A program made the position numbers and the translations under genes. Under the pieces are notes generated by a model, which was not told the origin of the DNA, did not search any database, and was given only the letters and a program-made list of their open reading frames with translations. From Hymenobacter lapidiphilus (lineage in GTDB: Bacteria > Bacteroidota > Bacteroidia > Cytophagales > Hymenobacteraceae): DNA of 64,000 nucleotides. Positions 26,601-34,630 of this stretch are shown here, one piece after another. The stretch covers positions 1 to 64,000 of the forward strand of contig NZ_QVLT01000006.1 of assembly GCF_003417065.2 (NCBI RefSeq), in the 5' to 3' direction. Positions within the stretch are counted from its first letter, which is position 1; every line of letters begins with the position of its first letter.

Positions 26601-29600
26601 GACCTGGCCTACTTCCCCGACCAGCGCGGCCAGTATAACTACACGCCCGATTTCGACCGGACCCGGCCTACGTTCTTTGCCAGCACTACAGATGCGGCCA
26701 ATGCGGCCCGTCAGGCAGCTATTTCGCGCGAAATCACCTTCGACACCGACTTCGACAACGCCAACGTGGAGTACCTGGAGTTCTGGCTCATGGACCCCTT
26801 CCTGACGGGCGAAAACGGCCGGGTAATCGACAACGACGGGCACAACGCTAACAACACCTCCGGCGGCGACCTGTTCGTGAACCTGGGTTCAGTTTCGGAA
26901 GACGTGCTGGCCGACAACAACCAGTACGAGTTTGAGAATGGCCTGCCGGTGGAAACCCCCAGCCCCGACGCCACCAACACCGTCTGGGGCCGGGTGTCGC
27001 GCCAGCCCTTCCTCACCGACGCCTTCAACCCCGCCGCCGGAGCCCGCGCCCAGCAGGATGTGGGCCTCGATGGCATCATCGACGCGGCCGAGCAGGCCCT
27101 GCCCGAGCTGCAGGGTGCCTACGCCGGCGTACCCGACCCGGCCGGCGACAACTTCCGCCACCACCTCGACCCCAGCTACGACCAGACCGATGCCAAAGTG
27201 CTGGCCCGCTACAAGAATTTTAACGGCATGGAGGGCAACTCGCCCGAGGGCAGCCGGCTGAGCTCGACGGCCTACCCCGACAAGGAAGACCTGAATCGCG
27301 ACAACGTAATTTCGGAGATTGAGCGCTACTACGAGTACCGCGTGCGCCTGCGCCCCGGCAGCCTCGAAGTGGGCCAGAACTACATCGTCGATAAGGTCAC
27401 AAACAACAACGACGACACCAACGACGAGCCCGTAAGCTGGTACCAGTTCCGTATTCCGATTCGGCAGTACGACCGGGCCGTGGGCACACCCGACGGCCAG
27501 GAGTTCGGCTTTAAGTCGATTCGGTTTCTGCGGCTGGCCCTCACCGGCTGGCAGCAGCCGGTAGTGCTGCGCATGGTGCAGCCCCAGTTTGTGGCCAACC
27601 AGTGGCGCCGCTACCTCACCAAAATTGCCGAGCCCGGCGGCATCCTCAACCCCGATACCGACGCCGACGAGTTCAGCATTTCGACGGTGAGCATTGAGGA
27701 AAACGGCCGCGTGGAGCAGGCCGGCACCGGCTCGATTCCGTACCTGCTGCCGCCCAACATCCGGCGCGACCAGGAGTTCGGCTCGACTACTACCAGCCGC
27801 CTGCAGAATGAGCAGAGCCTGCGCCTGGTGGTGGGCGGCCTGCGCGACGGTTTCGCCAAGGCCGCCTACAAAAACCTGACGGTAAACATGCTGCGCTACA
27901 AGCGCCTGAAGCTGTTTCTGCACGCCGAAACCCAGGACCGCAACCTGCGCAGCGGCCAGGCCCGCGGCTTCGTACGCCTGGGCACCGACTACACCCAGAA
28001 CTACTACGAGTACGCGCTGCCGCTGGAGCTCACGCCCCAGCCCACCGGCTCGGGCGCCAGCTACACCGTTGACCAGGTGTGGCCGGTGGCCAACCGCATC
28101 GACCTGACGCTGCAGGATTTGATTGACGCCAAGGCGGCCCGTAACAAGGCAGGCGTAAGCTACGGCACCCCCTACGTGGTGCAGTTGGCCAACGGCAACA
28201 CGATTACGGTAGTCGGCAACCCCGATCTGTCGTCGGTGCAGGGCGCCATGATTGGCGTGCTGAACCCCGGCGACGACGGCGCCAGCCAGTCGCTGATACT
28301 GTGGGCCAACGAGCTGCGGGTGTCCGAGTTTGAGAACGAAAGCGGCTGGGCCGCCACTGCCCGCTTCAACACCAAGCTGGCCGACATTGCGAACATTACG
28401 GCTACCGGCAGCTACGTAACCACCGGTTTCGGTGGCCTGCAGGACCGCCCCCAGCAACGCTCCATCGACAACATTCTGCGCGGCGACGTGAATGCCACCG
28501 TGGCAGCCGACAAGTTTTTCCCGGAGAAGCTGGGCCTGCGCGTGCCGGTGCTGCTGCAGGCCGGCATCGAGAGCCGCTCGCCCAAGTACGACCCGCTCGA
28601 CCCCGACACCGAGCTGAAGCAGAGCCTGGAGAAGTTTGAGGACGCCAACGAACGGGCAGACTACCGCCGCGAGGTAATCGACCAGACCAGCCAGCGCAGC
28701 ATTTCGCTGCTGAACGTGCGCAAGGAGCGCACCAACCCCGAGAAGAAAGTGCAGCCCTGGGACGTGGAAAACCTGGCGCTGAGCTACTCGCTGACCGAGC
28801 GCAAGCACACCGACATCCGCACCGACCGCGACTATACGCGCACCTATACCGGCGCGCTGGCCTACGTGTACCAGGCCAACCCGCGCAACTACACGCCGCT
28901 GGCCAAGGTGAAGGCTTTCGACTCTCCCTACCTGGCCTTGTTCAAGGAAGTCAACTTTACGCCCCTGCCCTCGCGCTTCTCGTTCCGGGCCGACCTGGAC
29001 CGGCGCTACAACGAGCGGTTCCTGCAGCGTACCCTCGAGCCCGGCCAGGTGCCTGTGCGGGGCAACATTCCGGGCGTGTTCCAGAAGGTGTTTTACTTCA
29101 GCCGCATCTACGATTTGCGCTGGGACCTGACCAAAGCCCTGGCCTTCGACTACACGGCCACCAACCGGGCCGTGGTGGATGAAGGCCCCGGCAGCACCAT
29201 CGGCGACTCGCAGATTGCCCGGGATAACCGCCAGCAGCTGCGCGACAACCTGCTGCGCGGTGGCCGCACCACCAACTTCAACCAGACCGTCGCCCTCACC
29301 TACCGCCTGCCGCTCGACAAGTTCCCGCTCACCGACTGGCTCTCGGCCGATGCGCGCTATGCGGCAACTTACGGCTGGCAGGCCGCTTCGACTGCTCTGA
29401 CCAGGCCACTGTATCCTGGTCGACCCGATAGCACTGCGACTGTGCCGCTAAACCTGGGCAACACCATCCAGAACACCGGCGAGCTGAGCGCCAACGGTAA
29501 GATCGACCTGGTGAAGCTCTATAACAAGGTGCGCTTCCTCAACATCATCAACAACGCGCCGCCTCCCGGCCAGCAGCCCAAGGAGCCTGTAATAGCCAAG

Positions 29601-31112
29601 CCCGGCGTGGTTGGGGTCGCCGGCGCGGGTCCCGAAACCGCCGAGGCCGACTCGGCCAAAGGCCCCGAGTTCCGGGCCCTGAAAGCGGTGCTCCGCTCCC
29701 TGATGACGGCCCGTTCGCTCAACTTCACCTACGTGCGCTCCAACGGTACGCTGCTGCCCGGCTATCTGCCCAACACCCGCTTTTTAGGGTTCGATGACGG
29801 TTTCAATGCCCCTGGCCTGCCCTTTATTCTGGGCCAGCAGCAGGACCTCGACGGCTTGTTCAGTAAAGCCTACGGCAACGGCTGGTACACCGACCAGAGC
29901 CAGTACCTCAACGCCCCGCTCAGCTCGTTGCTCACCGAGGCCCTCACGCTGCGCACCACCCTGGAGCCCATCCGCGACTTCAACATTCAGCTTGATGCCC
30001 GCCGCAACCTGGTGCGCAGCCGGCAGGTTTTTTACCGACGCCTGGTAGATGACAATTTCGAGCCCGTAGCCGACCCTACCCCCACAGCCAGTAATCCGCT
30101 GGGTAATGGCACCTTCAGCACCTCGTTCATTGCTATCCAAACGATATTCGGCGACCTGAGCCGTGCGGGCACCATGTCGAAGGCCTTTCAGCGCTTCGTA
30201 GAGAACCGCGAAGTAGTGCAGCAGCGGCTGCAGACCGCTAACCCGGTGGCAGGTTTCTACGGTTACAACTCGCAGGATGTGCTGCTGCCGGCGTTTATCG
30301 ACGCCTACAAGGGCCGCTCGTCGGATGGTTACAAGGCCGAGAAGTTCAAGCCCTTCGCCCAGCTGCCGCTGCCCAACTGGAACATCAGCTACAATGGCCT
30401 CTCCGAAATCCCGTTCGTGCAGCGCTACTTCCGCTCGTTCCGCCTCAACCACGTGTATGGCTCCAGCTACAACATTGCCGGCTACAGCACTACGGTCGAT
30501 TACCAGAAGGAACCCGATGGTCTCTCGACTGTACTCAATAGCGCCGACCGGTTCGTACCGTACTACATTATCGGGCAGGTAACCATTGCCGACCGGCTGG
30601 CCCCGCTTATTGGGATTGACTTCCAGACCACCGGCCGCCTCACCGGCCGCCTGGAGTACCGCGTCGACCGCACTATTGGCCTGAACTCGACCGTGGCTCA
30701 GGTAACGGAGCTACGCCGCAACGACATCGTGATTGGGGCCGGCTTCGCCACCAACAAGTTCCGGCTACCCTTCAAAATTGGGGGCGAGCAGCGGGTGCTG
30801 CGCAACGAGCTAAATGCCCGCCTCGACCTGAGCATCAGCGAGAACTACGCCATCCAGCGCACCATTCTCGACGTAGTAGACCCCGTAGATGGGGATGGCA
30901 CGGGCACAACCAGCATCGGGCGGGCGTCCAGCCAGGTAACGGCCGGCACCCGCCAGGTGCAGCTGCGCCCTACTGTCGATTACGTGCTCAACCAGCGCCT
31001 GAACCTGCAGTTCTTCTTCACCCAGAACATCACCACCCCCAAAACCGGCAACGCCTTCAAAAACACCTCCACCGAAGCCGGCGTCCAGCTCCGCTACAGC
31101 CTGTCGCAGTAA
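23640..31112 (+). CDS. sprA: Cell surface protein SprA, type IX secretion outer-membrane translocon
   Basis: SprA forms the giant single-chain outer-membrane beta-barrel through which type IX secretion substrates leave, and is required for gliding in flavobacteria. The 2490-residue product is close to the about 2400 residues of the Flavobacterium protein. A TTG start at 23640 gives an N-terminal hydrophobic export segment (FSASAFVVLVSLVAWWSEAA). Recognisable blocks include the early NENPTLTLRQQKNGDFQFDQ and NLNLTGQIGQKLRLTFNYDT, many beta-rich segments, and a C-terminal run ending GVQLRYSLSQ. The other type IX genes seen here are only gldB and gldD. The frame is intact over 7.4 kb. Several long antisense frames here are codon-bias shadows. 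Confidence 0.97.
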   Translation: MTTGKKFSASAFVVLVSLVAWWSEAAPLADGTLAPFALGQLWADWLPTGLRPAGGGGFAADTPRIDTTRYQPGTRPRVEPADRRGSRFSNERRRSPLVLPLPDNVQLQVQPDDSLKNFDIREGIGSELNFRDPSRMTFEEYSRWQQQKAVRDYFRERAGGGGVAGDPNQPDNRRLIPKIYLGPMADRIFGGSYVDIRPQGAVTLRMGYRGNRNENPTLTLRQQKNGDFQFDQNMNLNLTGQIGQKLRLTFNYDTKAAFDFENNMKLDYTGFDTDIIRKVELGNVSLPLNNSLITGAQNLFGVKAQLQFGRLGVTTIASTLRGQADEVRIQNGGQSRQFEIKASQYEKDRHYFLSQVFRERYDNSLRNLPTIQSGINITYLEVWVTNDNRQSDNLRNVVTLMDVAEPQRVYRQQFLNGARPSALADNQANSELGVISGLPNFRQELQVDDNLRSLGLEKNTDFEHVRARKLDPREYTYNAQLGYLSLNTQLLPEQVLGVSYQYIYNGKTYTVGEIQNDYSQVGTDQVIFLKMLKATNPAVGLADPTQNPANNNLLTRNLPTWDLMMKNIYPLNAQQLNRDKFELQIVYKDDVTGVDLISLKEGQNIANKPLIEVFNLDNVNPNNDRNPDGNFDFFPGITVDTELGRIIFPEIEPFGSYLAAKFDTVASPAEQQLARKYAYRELYNQVQSDAQQRQEKDKFYLRGRYQATSTDEINLPGIGVAEGSVRVRSGSTLLQEGVDYQVFYDQAKVKILNPAYLNSANELRVEFEKNALVQVQPRKLIGARFDYRVSSDMYFGATVLHLRENQAPGINRVNIGDEPGNNTIYGFDVNMRRESRALTRYLNALPFITTKEISTVSFSGEFAQLLPSQSKLGDKNSGGENGVSYLDDFENARTPYTLGGLNAAVAWRLGSTPLPLRRAPTGLATAYNRAKLAWYTIDQTYYTNGQSKPDNIGTGDLKNHYIRGIKRDEVFPNRNLGANGNSFETTFDLAYFPDQRGQYNYTPDFDRTRPTFFASTTDAANAARQAAISREITFDTDFDNANVEYLEFWLMDPFLTGENGRVIDNDGHNANNTSGGDLFVNLGSVSEDVLADNNQYEFENGLPVETPSPDATNTVWGRVSRQPFLTDAFNPAAGARAQQDVGLDGIIDAAEQALPELQGAYAGVPDPAGDNFRHHLDPSYDQTDAKVLARYKNFNGMEGNSPEGSRLSSTAYPDKEDLNRDNVISEIERYYEYRVRLRPGSLEVGQNYIVDKVTNNNDDTNDEPVSWYQFRIPIRQYDRAVGTPDGQEFGFKSIRFLRLALTGWQQPVVLRMVQPQFVANQWRRYLTKIAEPGGILNPDTDADEFSISTVSIEENGRVEQAGTGSIPYLLPPNIRRDQEFGSTTTSRLQNEQSLRLVVGGLRDGFAKAAYKNLTVNMLRYKRLKLFLHAETQDRNLRSGQARGFVRLGTDYTQNYYEYALPLELTPQPTGSGASYTVDQVWPVANRIDLTLQDLIDAKAARNKAGVSYGTPYVVQLANGNTITVVGNPDLSSVQGAMIGVLNPGDDGASQSLILWANELRVSEFENESGWAATARFNTKLADIANITATGSYVTTGFGGLQDRPQQRSIDNILRGDVNATVAADKFFPEKLGLRVPVLLQAGIESRSPKYDPLDPDTELKQSLEKFEDANERADYRREVIDQTSQRSISLLNVRKERTNPEKKVQPWDVENLALSYSLTERKHTDIRTDRDYTRTYTGALAYVYQANPRNYTPLAKVKAFDSPYLALFKEVNFTPLPSRFSFRADLDRRYNERFLQRTLEPGQVPVRGNIPGVFQKVFYFSRIYDLRWDLTKALAFDYTATNRAVVDEGPGSTIGDSQIARDNRQQLRDNLLRGGRTTNFNQTVALTYRLPLDKFPLTDWLSADARYAATYGWQAASTALTRPLYPGRPDSTATVPLNLGNTIQNTGELSANGKIDLVKLYNKVRFLNIINNAPPPGQQPKEPVIAKPGVVGVAGAGPETAEADSAKGPEFRALKAVLRSLMTARSLNFTYVRSNGTLLPGYLPNTRFLGFDDGFNAPGLPFILGQQQDLDGLFSKAYGNGWYTDQSQYLNAPLSSLLTEALTLRTTLEPIRDFNIQLDARRNLVRSRQVFYRRLVDDNFEPVADPTPTASNPLGNGTFSTSFIAIQTIFGDLSRAGTMSKAFQRFVENREVVQQRLQTANPVAGFYGYNSQDVLLPAFIDAYKGRSSDGYKAEKFKPFAQLPLPNWNISYNGLSEIPFVQRYFRSFRLNHVYGSSYNIAGYSTTVDYQKEPDGLSTVLNSADRFVPYYIIGQVTIADRLAPLIGIDFQTTGRLTGRLEYRVDRTIGLNSTVAQVTELRRNDIVIGAGFATNKFRLPFKIGGEQRVLRNELNARLDLSISENYAIQRTILDVVDPVDGDGTGTTSIGRASSQVTAGTRQVQLRPTVDYVLNQRLNLQFFFTQNITTPKTGNAFKNTSTEAGVQLRYSLSQ

Positions 31113-31549
31113 GCCACACTGAGGAGGGCTCGAAAACCGGTTGTTATCCAAAGCTTGCCAGGGACTTGTGTAGCAGTTGGCCGCAAGCAGCCCCCGCCGC
31201 CGCATATGGCAGTTTTGCAAACGGCAGATGCCTAGCGTAGAAACGCACTATCTCACGTCTCGTAGTGGCTTATCGCGTAACGTCGGCCAAAGTAAAAGGC
31301 GCAAAATGCTGCCCTTTACACCCCACCGCGTGCATTGTTTGCGAGGTGGCTTATAGCACAATCCCAGAAGCAGTCAATCTCAGATTAAATCTGGAGTTGG
31401 CTGTTTCTGAGGTTAAACGCCTTTCGGTATGCCCTTTGGGAAATGCGCATTTTGCCATTTGGCATTGCCATACTCTCCGTAACTCGGGTTAGCTGCTATT
31501 ATGACGCTACTGTCTGGCTCTTATCTTTACCCCTCCTCTCCCCTTCCGC
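31113..31549. other. Gene-free spacer before plsY (437 bp)
   Basis: No gene is supported. It holds GCAAACGGCAGATGCC (31217-31232), repeated exactly at 59748-59763, next to an inverted partner (GCATATGGCAGTTTTGC). It also contains the perfect palindrome AAATGCGCATTT (31441-31452), and TATCTTTA (31522-31529), one base off a -7 element, 20 bases before plsY. Confidence 0.55.
31522..31529 (+). promoter_or_regulatory. Likely -7 element (TATCTTTA) of plsY
   Basis: One mismatch to TAnnTTTG, 20 bases before the plsY ATG at 31550. Confidence 0.4.
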
Positions 31550-32191
31550 ATGAATCTACCTTTAGTGCTTGGCCTGTTGGTGGCCGCTTACCTGATTGGC
31601 TCTATCCCGACGGCCCTGTGGGTGGGTCGGGCCTTTTTCGGGCTCGACATTCGCGAGCATGGCTCGGGTAACTCGGGCGCCACCAACACGTTTCGGGTGC
31701 TCGGCAAGAAGCCAGGTTCATTCGTGATGGCCATTGATGTGTTCAAGGGCTGGGCCGCCACTTCGCTGGCTACCTTCATACTGGACCAGGGTGCCATTCT
31801 GCCCCAGCAGCTGCTGTACTTTCAGCTGGCCTGTGGGGTGCTGGCGGTGGTGGGGCACATTTACCCTATCTGGGCGGGCTTCCGGGGCGGCAAAGGCGTG
31901 GCCACGGTGCTGGGCATGATGCTGGCCATTGCCCCGGCCACGGTGGGCGTCTGCATTCTGGTGTTTATTGCGGTGCTGCTGGTTTCGCGCTACGTGTCGC
32001 TGAGTAGCATGACGGCCGGCGTTACGTTCGCGCTGCTGCAGTTGCTGCCGGCCTTCCGGCCCGACAACCAGCTGCTGCTCTGGTTCGGGTTTGTGCTGGC
32101 GGCTCTGCTCGTTTACACCCACCGCGCCAATATCGGCCGCCTGCGCGCCGGCACCGAAAGCCGCGTGCCCATGCCCTGGGATAAGAAGTAG
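31550..32191 (+). CDS. plsY: Acyl-phosphate:glycerol-3-phosphate acyltransferase
   Basis: PlsY transfers the acyl group from acyl-phosphate to glycerol 3-phosphate, giving lysophosphatidate, the first step of phospholipid synthesis. The 213-residue inner-membrane protein has about five to seven TM segments. The conserved cytoplasmic loops are visible: GSIPTA near the N-terminus, REHGSGNSGATNTFRVLGKK (motif 1) and FRGGKGVATVLG (motif 2, phosphate-binding). The C-terminal end HRANIGRLRAGTESRV matches motif 3. Length is normal. It precedes the repeat-rich accessory region and is followed 24 bases later by a perfect 52-bp palindrome that may act as terminator. Confidence 0.97.
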   Translation: MNLPLVLGLLVAAYLIGSIPTALWVGRAFFGLDIREHGSGNSGATNTFRVLGKKPGSFVMAIDVFKGWAATSLATFILDQGAILPQQLLYFQLACGVLAVVGHIYPIWAGFRGGKGVATVLGMMLAIAPATVGVCILVFIAVLLVSRYVSLSSMTAGVTFALLQLLPAFRPDNQLLLWFGFVLAALLVYTHRANIGRLRAGTESRVPMPWDKK

Positions 32192-32215
32192 GCGGCTCTG
32201 GCACAACCCATTTTC

Positions 32216-32267
32216 TGCAACAGAACGGGATGCAATAATTTAAATTATTGCATCCCGTTCTGTTGCA
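32216..32267. repeat. Perfect 52-bp palindrome with GGGATGCAA core
   Basis: The two 26-base halves are exact reverse complements with no spacer. The unit CGGGATGCAA is shared with the tandem repeats at 33245-33343. It lies 24 bases after plsY and could terminate it, but no T-run follows. Confidence 0.85.
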
Positions 32268-32277
32268 GGCATACTAC

Positions 32278-32308
32278 AACGATTCATTCATTTATTAAAT
32301 GAATCGTT
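32278..32308. repeat. Short inverted repeat
   Basis: AACGATTCATT and AATGAATCGTT are perfect 11-base inverted arms around a nine-base AT-rich loop. Confidence 0.6.
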
Positions 32309-32449
32309 ACGCAAATCAATCAATTCTTTACCTGGAGCAGTTCCTCATGGGGGCATGACTGGCCTTGCTATGTGTAGCACAATTTAATCTCCAATCAGAA
32401 TAAAAAAGGAATTAAATAGCTTGACGAAGAAGCTGTTTACAAAGTTAAC

Positions 32450-32547
32450 AAAACGTCATGCTGAGCCTGTCGAAGCATCTCTACCGCTTCGTAGCGGTCG
32501 TTCAACGAAGCGGTAGAGATGCTTCGACAGGCTCAGTATGACGTTTT
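32450..32547. repeat. 98-bp palindromic element, GTCATGCTGAGC type
   Basis: Arms of 43 bases (32450-32492 and 32505-32547) match with one mismatch around a 12-base loop. The element begins AAAACGTCATGCTGAGCCTG. Closest relative in the window is 47546-47660. Confidence 0.85.
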
Positions 32548-32610
32548 AATTGATTCCGGGTACTTTCTAAACACCTTCAAAGTTTATAATTTAACAGTGA
32601 CTACACAGTA

Positions 32611-33021
32611 ATGAAAAACAATAGTAACAATACATTAACATTTAGAGAAATTACCACTATTTTTGGCGCCTTTTTTTTCATTGGATTATATTTTTATATG
32701 ACAAATCTAGGGGATAAGCTGCGTAAAAATCATCGTTATACGATAGCCACAATTTACAAGACCCATTGGAGTTTAAAAAGCGGCAAATTTGCGGATTCTA
32801 AATACAAAGTTAACGGTGTGGAGTACACCTGTTCCGCTGATGCCGATGCCCTTGCAGGGGAGCACCTCGTAGGACGAAAGTTTCTGCTCAAGTTTCACCC
32901 ACCCCACCCTGACTTATCCATTCTTTACTTGAACGCGCCCATTTGGGACCCGGTACCCAGCGTGCCGGCCGACGGTTGGGTAGATCCTCCTGTAGCGGTG
33001 CCGAAGCATGCGTTGCGCTAA
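32611..33021 (+). CDS. Hypothetical membrane-anchored protein, AT-rich gene
   Basis: No family is recognised. The 136-residue product starts at ATG 32611 and has one hydrophobic segment at about 15-32 (IFGAFFFIGLYFYMTN), then a soluble, presumably periplasmic domain (IATIYKTHW, SKYKVNGVEYTCSADAD, GRKFLLKFHPPHPDLSILYL). The layout resembles small DUF3592-like membrane proteins, but this is a guess. The first half of the gene is clearly AT-rich, unlike neighbours, with Lys/Asn/Ile-rich codons, while the end is GC-rich. It sits between repeat arrays, which suggests acquired DNA. Confidence 0.7.
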   Translation: MKNNSNNTLTFREITTIFGAFFFIGLYFYMTNLGDKLRKNHRYTIATIYKTHWSLKSGKFADSKYKVNGVEYTCSADADALAGEHLVGRKFLLKFHPPHPDLSILYLNAPIWDPVPSVPADGWVDPPVAVPKHALR

Positions 33022-33244
33022 CTGATGCAGTAAAGCGCAGTCATGCTCCATCACACCCAGACCGGGGTGCGGGCGCCGCTTAAGTACCAAGCCATCAACG
33101 GCCACGCGCGGCTGGCCTGGCAGGCACAGCAGTAACTGGCCGCCAAGCAGACTTATCTGAAGCAAGGGCCAACTGAAGGCGAGAAGCAAATACACCGGTT
33201 GGGGGCAATAGCCACAGTGAAGCTATAAGTTCAGAATGACAGGT

Positions 33245-33343
33245 ATGCAACAAAGCGGGATGCAACAAAGCGGGATGCAACAAAGCGGGATGCAACAAAG
33301 CGGGATGCAACAAAGCGGGATGCAACAAAGCGGGATGCAACAA
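33245..33343. repeat. 15-bp tandem repeat array (six and a half copies)
   Basis: The unit ATGCAACAAAGCGGG is repeated six times without change (33245-33334), then a partial copy leads into a palindrome. There are no spacers, so it is not CRISPR. The unit shares CGGGATGCAA with the 52-bp palindrome at 32216. Confidence 0.92.
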
Positions 33344-33360
33344 CTTAAGTTGTTGCATCC
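33333..33360. repeat. Perfect 28-bp palindrome closing the tandem array
   Basis: GGATGCAACAACTT and its exact reverse complement meet at 33346/33347. Its left half is made from the last tandem unit. Confidence 0.85.
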
Positions 33361-33422
33361 CTGTCGTAATAATTTCGCCGTTTCTTGATCGAATTGTTGC
33401 GCGACTCCACTATCCTCTACTT

Positions 33423-34058
33423 ATGTCTGAACTCCGGCAGCATTTTGGCCTCACGCAGGCCCAGTACGCCCGGTGGCTGGGCGTCAACCGCACAACGCTG
33501 GCGCTGGTGGAGAGTGGCCGCCGGGCTATGCCGCTGGAGGTGGGAGGGCTGCCAGCAGTCCGGCTGGAGCTGGGCCGGCAGGGCCAGACCCTCGACGCGC
33601 AGAACCGCGTGGTAGCGGTAGCCCCGCTACCCGAGCCCACCCCGGAGCGGGCACCGCTGGCGTGGCGCCTAGAGCAGTGCCAACACCAAGCCGGCAAACT
33701 GCGCTTCGAGCTGAAGAAGCTGCAACGGCGGGCCACGCCCTTCCTCAACCGGCTGGCCGCGTTGCCGGCGCTGTGCGCCTGGGGCGGGCCGGTGAAATCG
33801 GCGGAGCGGGAGGCGCAGTGGCTGGATGCGGTGGAGGCCGAGGCCCGCCAGCAACTGCTAGACGTGTGCGGCGCCGGCCCGCAGCTGCTGTTGCAAACCC
33901 AGCTGGCGGGGCTGGAGCACCAAATAAACGCCCTCGAAGCGGCCCTGGCAGCCCTGCCTCCGGCCCAAAGCGGACCCACGAAACCCCCACCGCGCAAGCC
34001 GCCACCAATCTGCTTAGGTGGCAACAGGATTCCGGCCCAGCTTGGGCATGCGGGCTGA
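33423..34058 (+). CDS. Helix-turn-helix (XRE-like) protein with helical C-terminal part
   Basis: The 211-residue product begins at ATG 33423. The N-terminal 35 residues form an XRE/Cro-type helix-turn-helix (LRQHFGLTQAQYARWLGVNR, then TTLALVESGRR). After a Pro/Arg linker, residues about 75-190 are predicted helical and Leu/Ala/Glu/Gln-rich (RLEQCQHQAGKLRFELKKLQ; LAGLEHQINALEAALAALPP). The end is Pro/Lys-rich and basic. It would be a DNA-binding regulator with an oligomerisation or sensor part. It is next to the tandem repeat array, which could be its target site, though nothing in the sequence proves this. No toxin or partner gene is recognised. Confidence 0.75.
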   Translation: MSELRQHFGLTQAQYARWLGVNRTTLALVESGRRAMPLEVGGLPAVRLELGRQGQTLDAQNRVVAVAPLPEPTPERAPLAWRLEQCQHQAGKLRFELKKLQRRATPFLNRLAALPALCAWGGPVKSAEREAQWLDAVEAEARQQLLDVCGAGPQLLLQTQLAGLEHQINALEAALAALPPAQSGPTKPPPRKPPPICLGGNRIPAQLGHAG

Positions 34059-34146
34059 TTTCGGTATGTTTGCGCGGGAACTGCCGCTGGTGCGTAGTGC
34101 TGGGTAGTCAGCCCATTCCCGGTAGCCTTGTCACATCTTTTCGCCC

Positions 34147-34590
34147 GTGCCCGATAGTGCCCTTATTACCGAAACGTACGGGAGTATGCTGCTGGCCCCC
34201 GAAGTGCCCTGCCTGATTGTGCAGTGGCATACCTTTGCCAACCGTCAGCAATTTCGCTCTTTCATGGACCGCTCTCTGGAGCTCTATATACAGGAAGGCC
34301 AGCGCACCCGGCCACTGGGTTTGTTGGGCGACACCCGCCAGGTTGGCGCTGTTACACCCGATGGCCAGAACTGGCTGCGCACCAACTGGAACCCGCGGGC
34401 CTACGCCGCCGGCATCCGGCACATGGGTTTCGTAGCGTCCGAAAGCATATTTGGCCAGATATCGGTGCAGAGTTACACGGACAACACCGAAGCGGCCAAC
34501 GCCTATGCCATCAACATAGCGCACTATAATACCCTGCCCGAGGCGAAGCAGTGGCTGCACCAGGCCCTGCATGGGCCGGCCATTGGTTAA
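34147..34590 (+). CDS. STAS/SpoIIAA-like protein, first of a tandem pair
   Basis: The 147-residue product uses GTG 34147. It is paralogous to the next gene: both have a central (G/N)DTR motif, a Trp-containing helix (NWLRTNWNPRAYAAGIRHMG here; WILNEWAPNAAAAGLRYFA there), a sheet strand ending FVAS/MVTT, and a C-terminal EAKQWLHQ / AAMQWLQQ helix. This layout fits the SpoIIAA/STAS-like alpha-beta fold reported in many Hymenobacter-type genomes, but identity of the family is inferred. No phosphorylatable Ser of a classical anti-anti-sigma factor is obvious. The gene is separated by 40 bases from its paralog. Function unknown, possibly regulatory. Confidence 0.7.
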   Translation: MPDSALITETYGSMLLAPEVPCLIVQWHTFANRQQFRSFMDRSLELYIQEGQRTRPLGLLGDTRQVGAVTPDGQNWLRTNWNPRAYAAGIRHMGFVASESIFGQISVQSYTDNTEAANAYAINIAHYNTLPEAKQWLHQALHGPAIG

Positions 34591-34630
34591 CTCCCTCCTT
34601 TTCTATTTGCTGCTCTCCTACGCTGTTGTC

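Larger units (their letters stand above)
32192..32610. other. Repeat-packed spacer (419 bp)
   Basis: It consists largely of three palindromes (32216-32267, 32278-32308 and 32450-32547) separated by AT-rich sequence. No gene is seen. Confidence 0.7.
33022..33422. other. Spacer with possible decayed coding sequence and tandem repeats (401 bp)
   Basis: 33040-33228 reads in one plus-strand frame as a helical, coding-like peptide (KYQAINGHARLAWQAQQ, a stop, LAAKQTYLKQGPTEGEKQ) with no start and one internal stop, so a gene remnant is possible. The 15-bp repeats and a palindrome follow from 33245. Confidence 0.4.

Noticed and set aside
23595..28808. Long minus-strand frames opposite sprA (to 815 codons)
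   Set aside because: Same reason; the plus strand is a single continuous SprA frame.
31265..31492. 75-codon frame with GTG start before plsY
   Set aside because: No family, no signal peptide, and the region carries dispersed repeat sequence.
32914..33195. 93-codon minus-strand frame
   Set aside because: It spans the end of the small membrane protein gene and the repeat region; no recognisable domain.
33245..33343. CRISPR array
   Set aside because: The 15-bp units are directly adjacent with no spacers, and no cas genes are seen.
33095..33358. Minus-strand frame with LLHPA repeats
   Set aside because: It is only the translation of the 15-bp tandem DNA repeat; no independent coding evidence.
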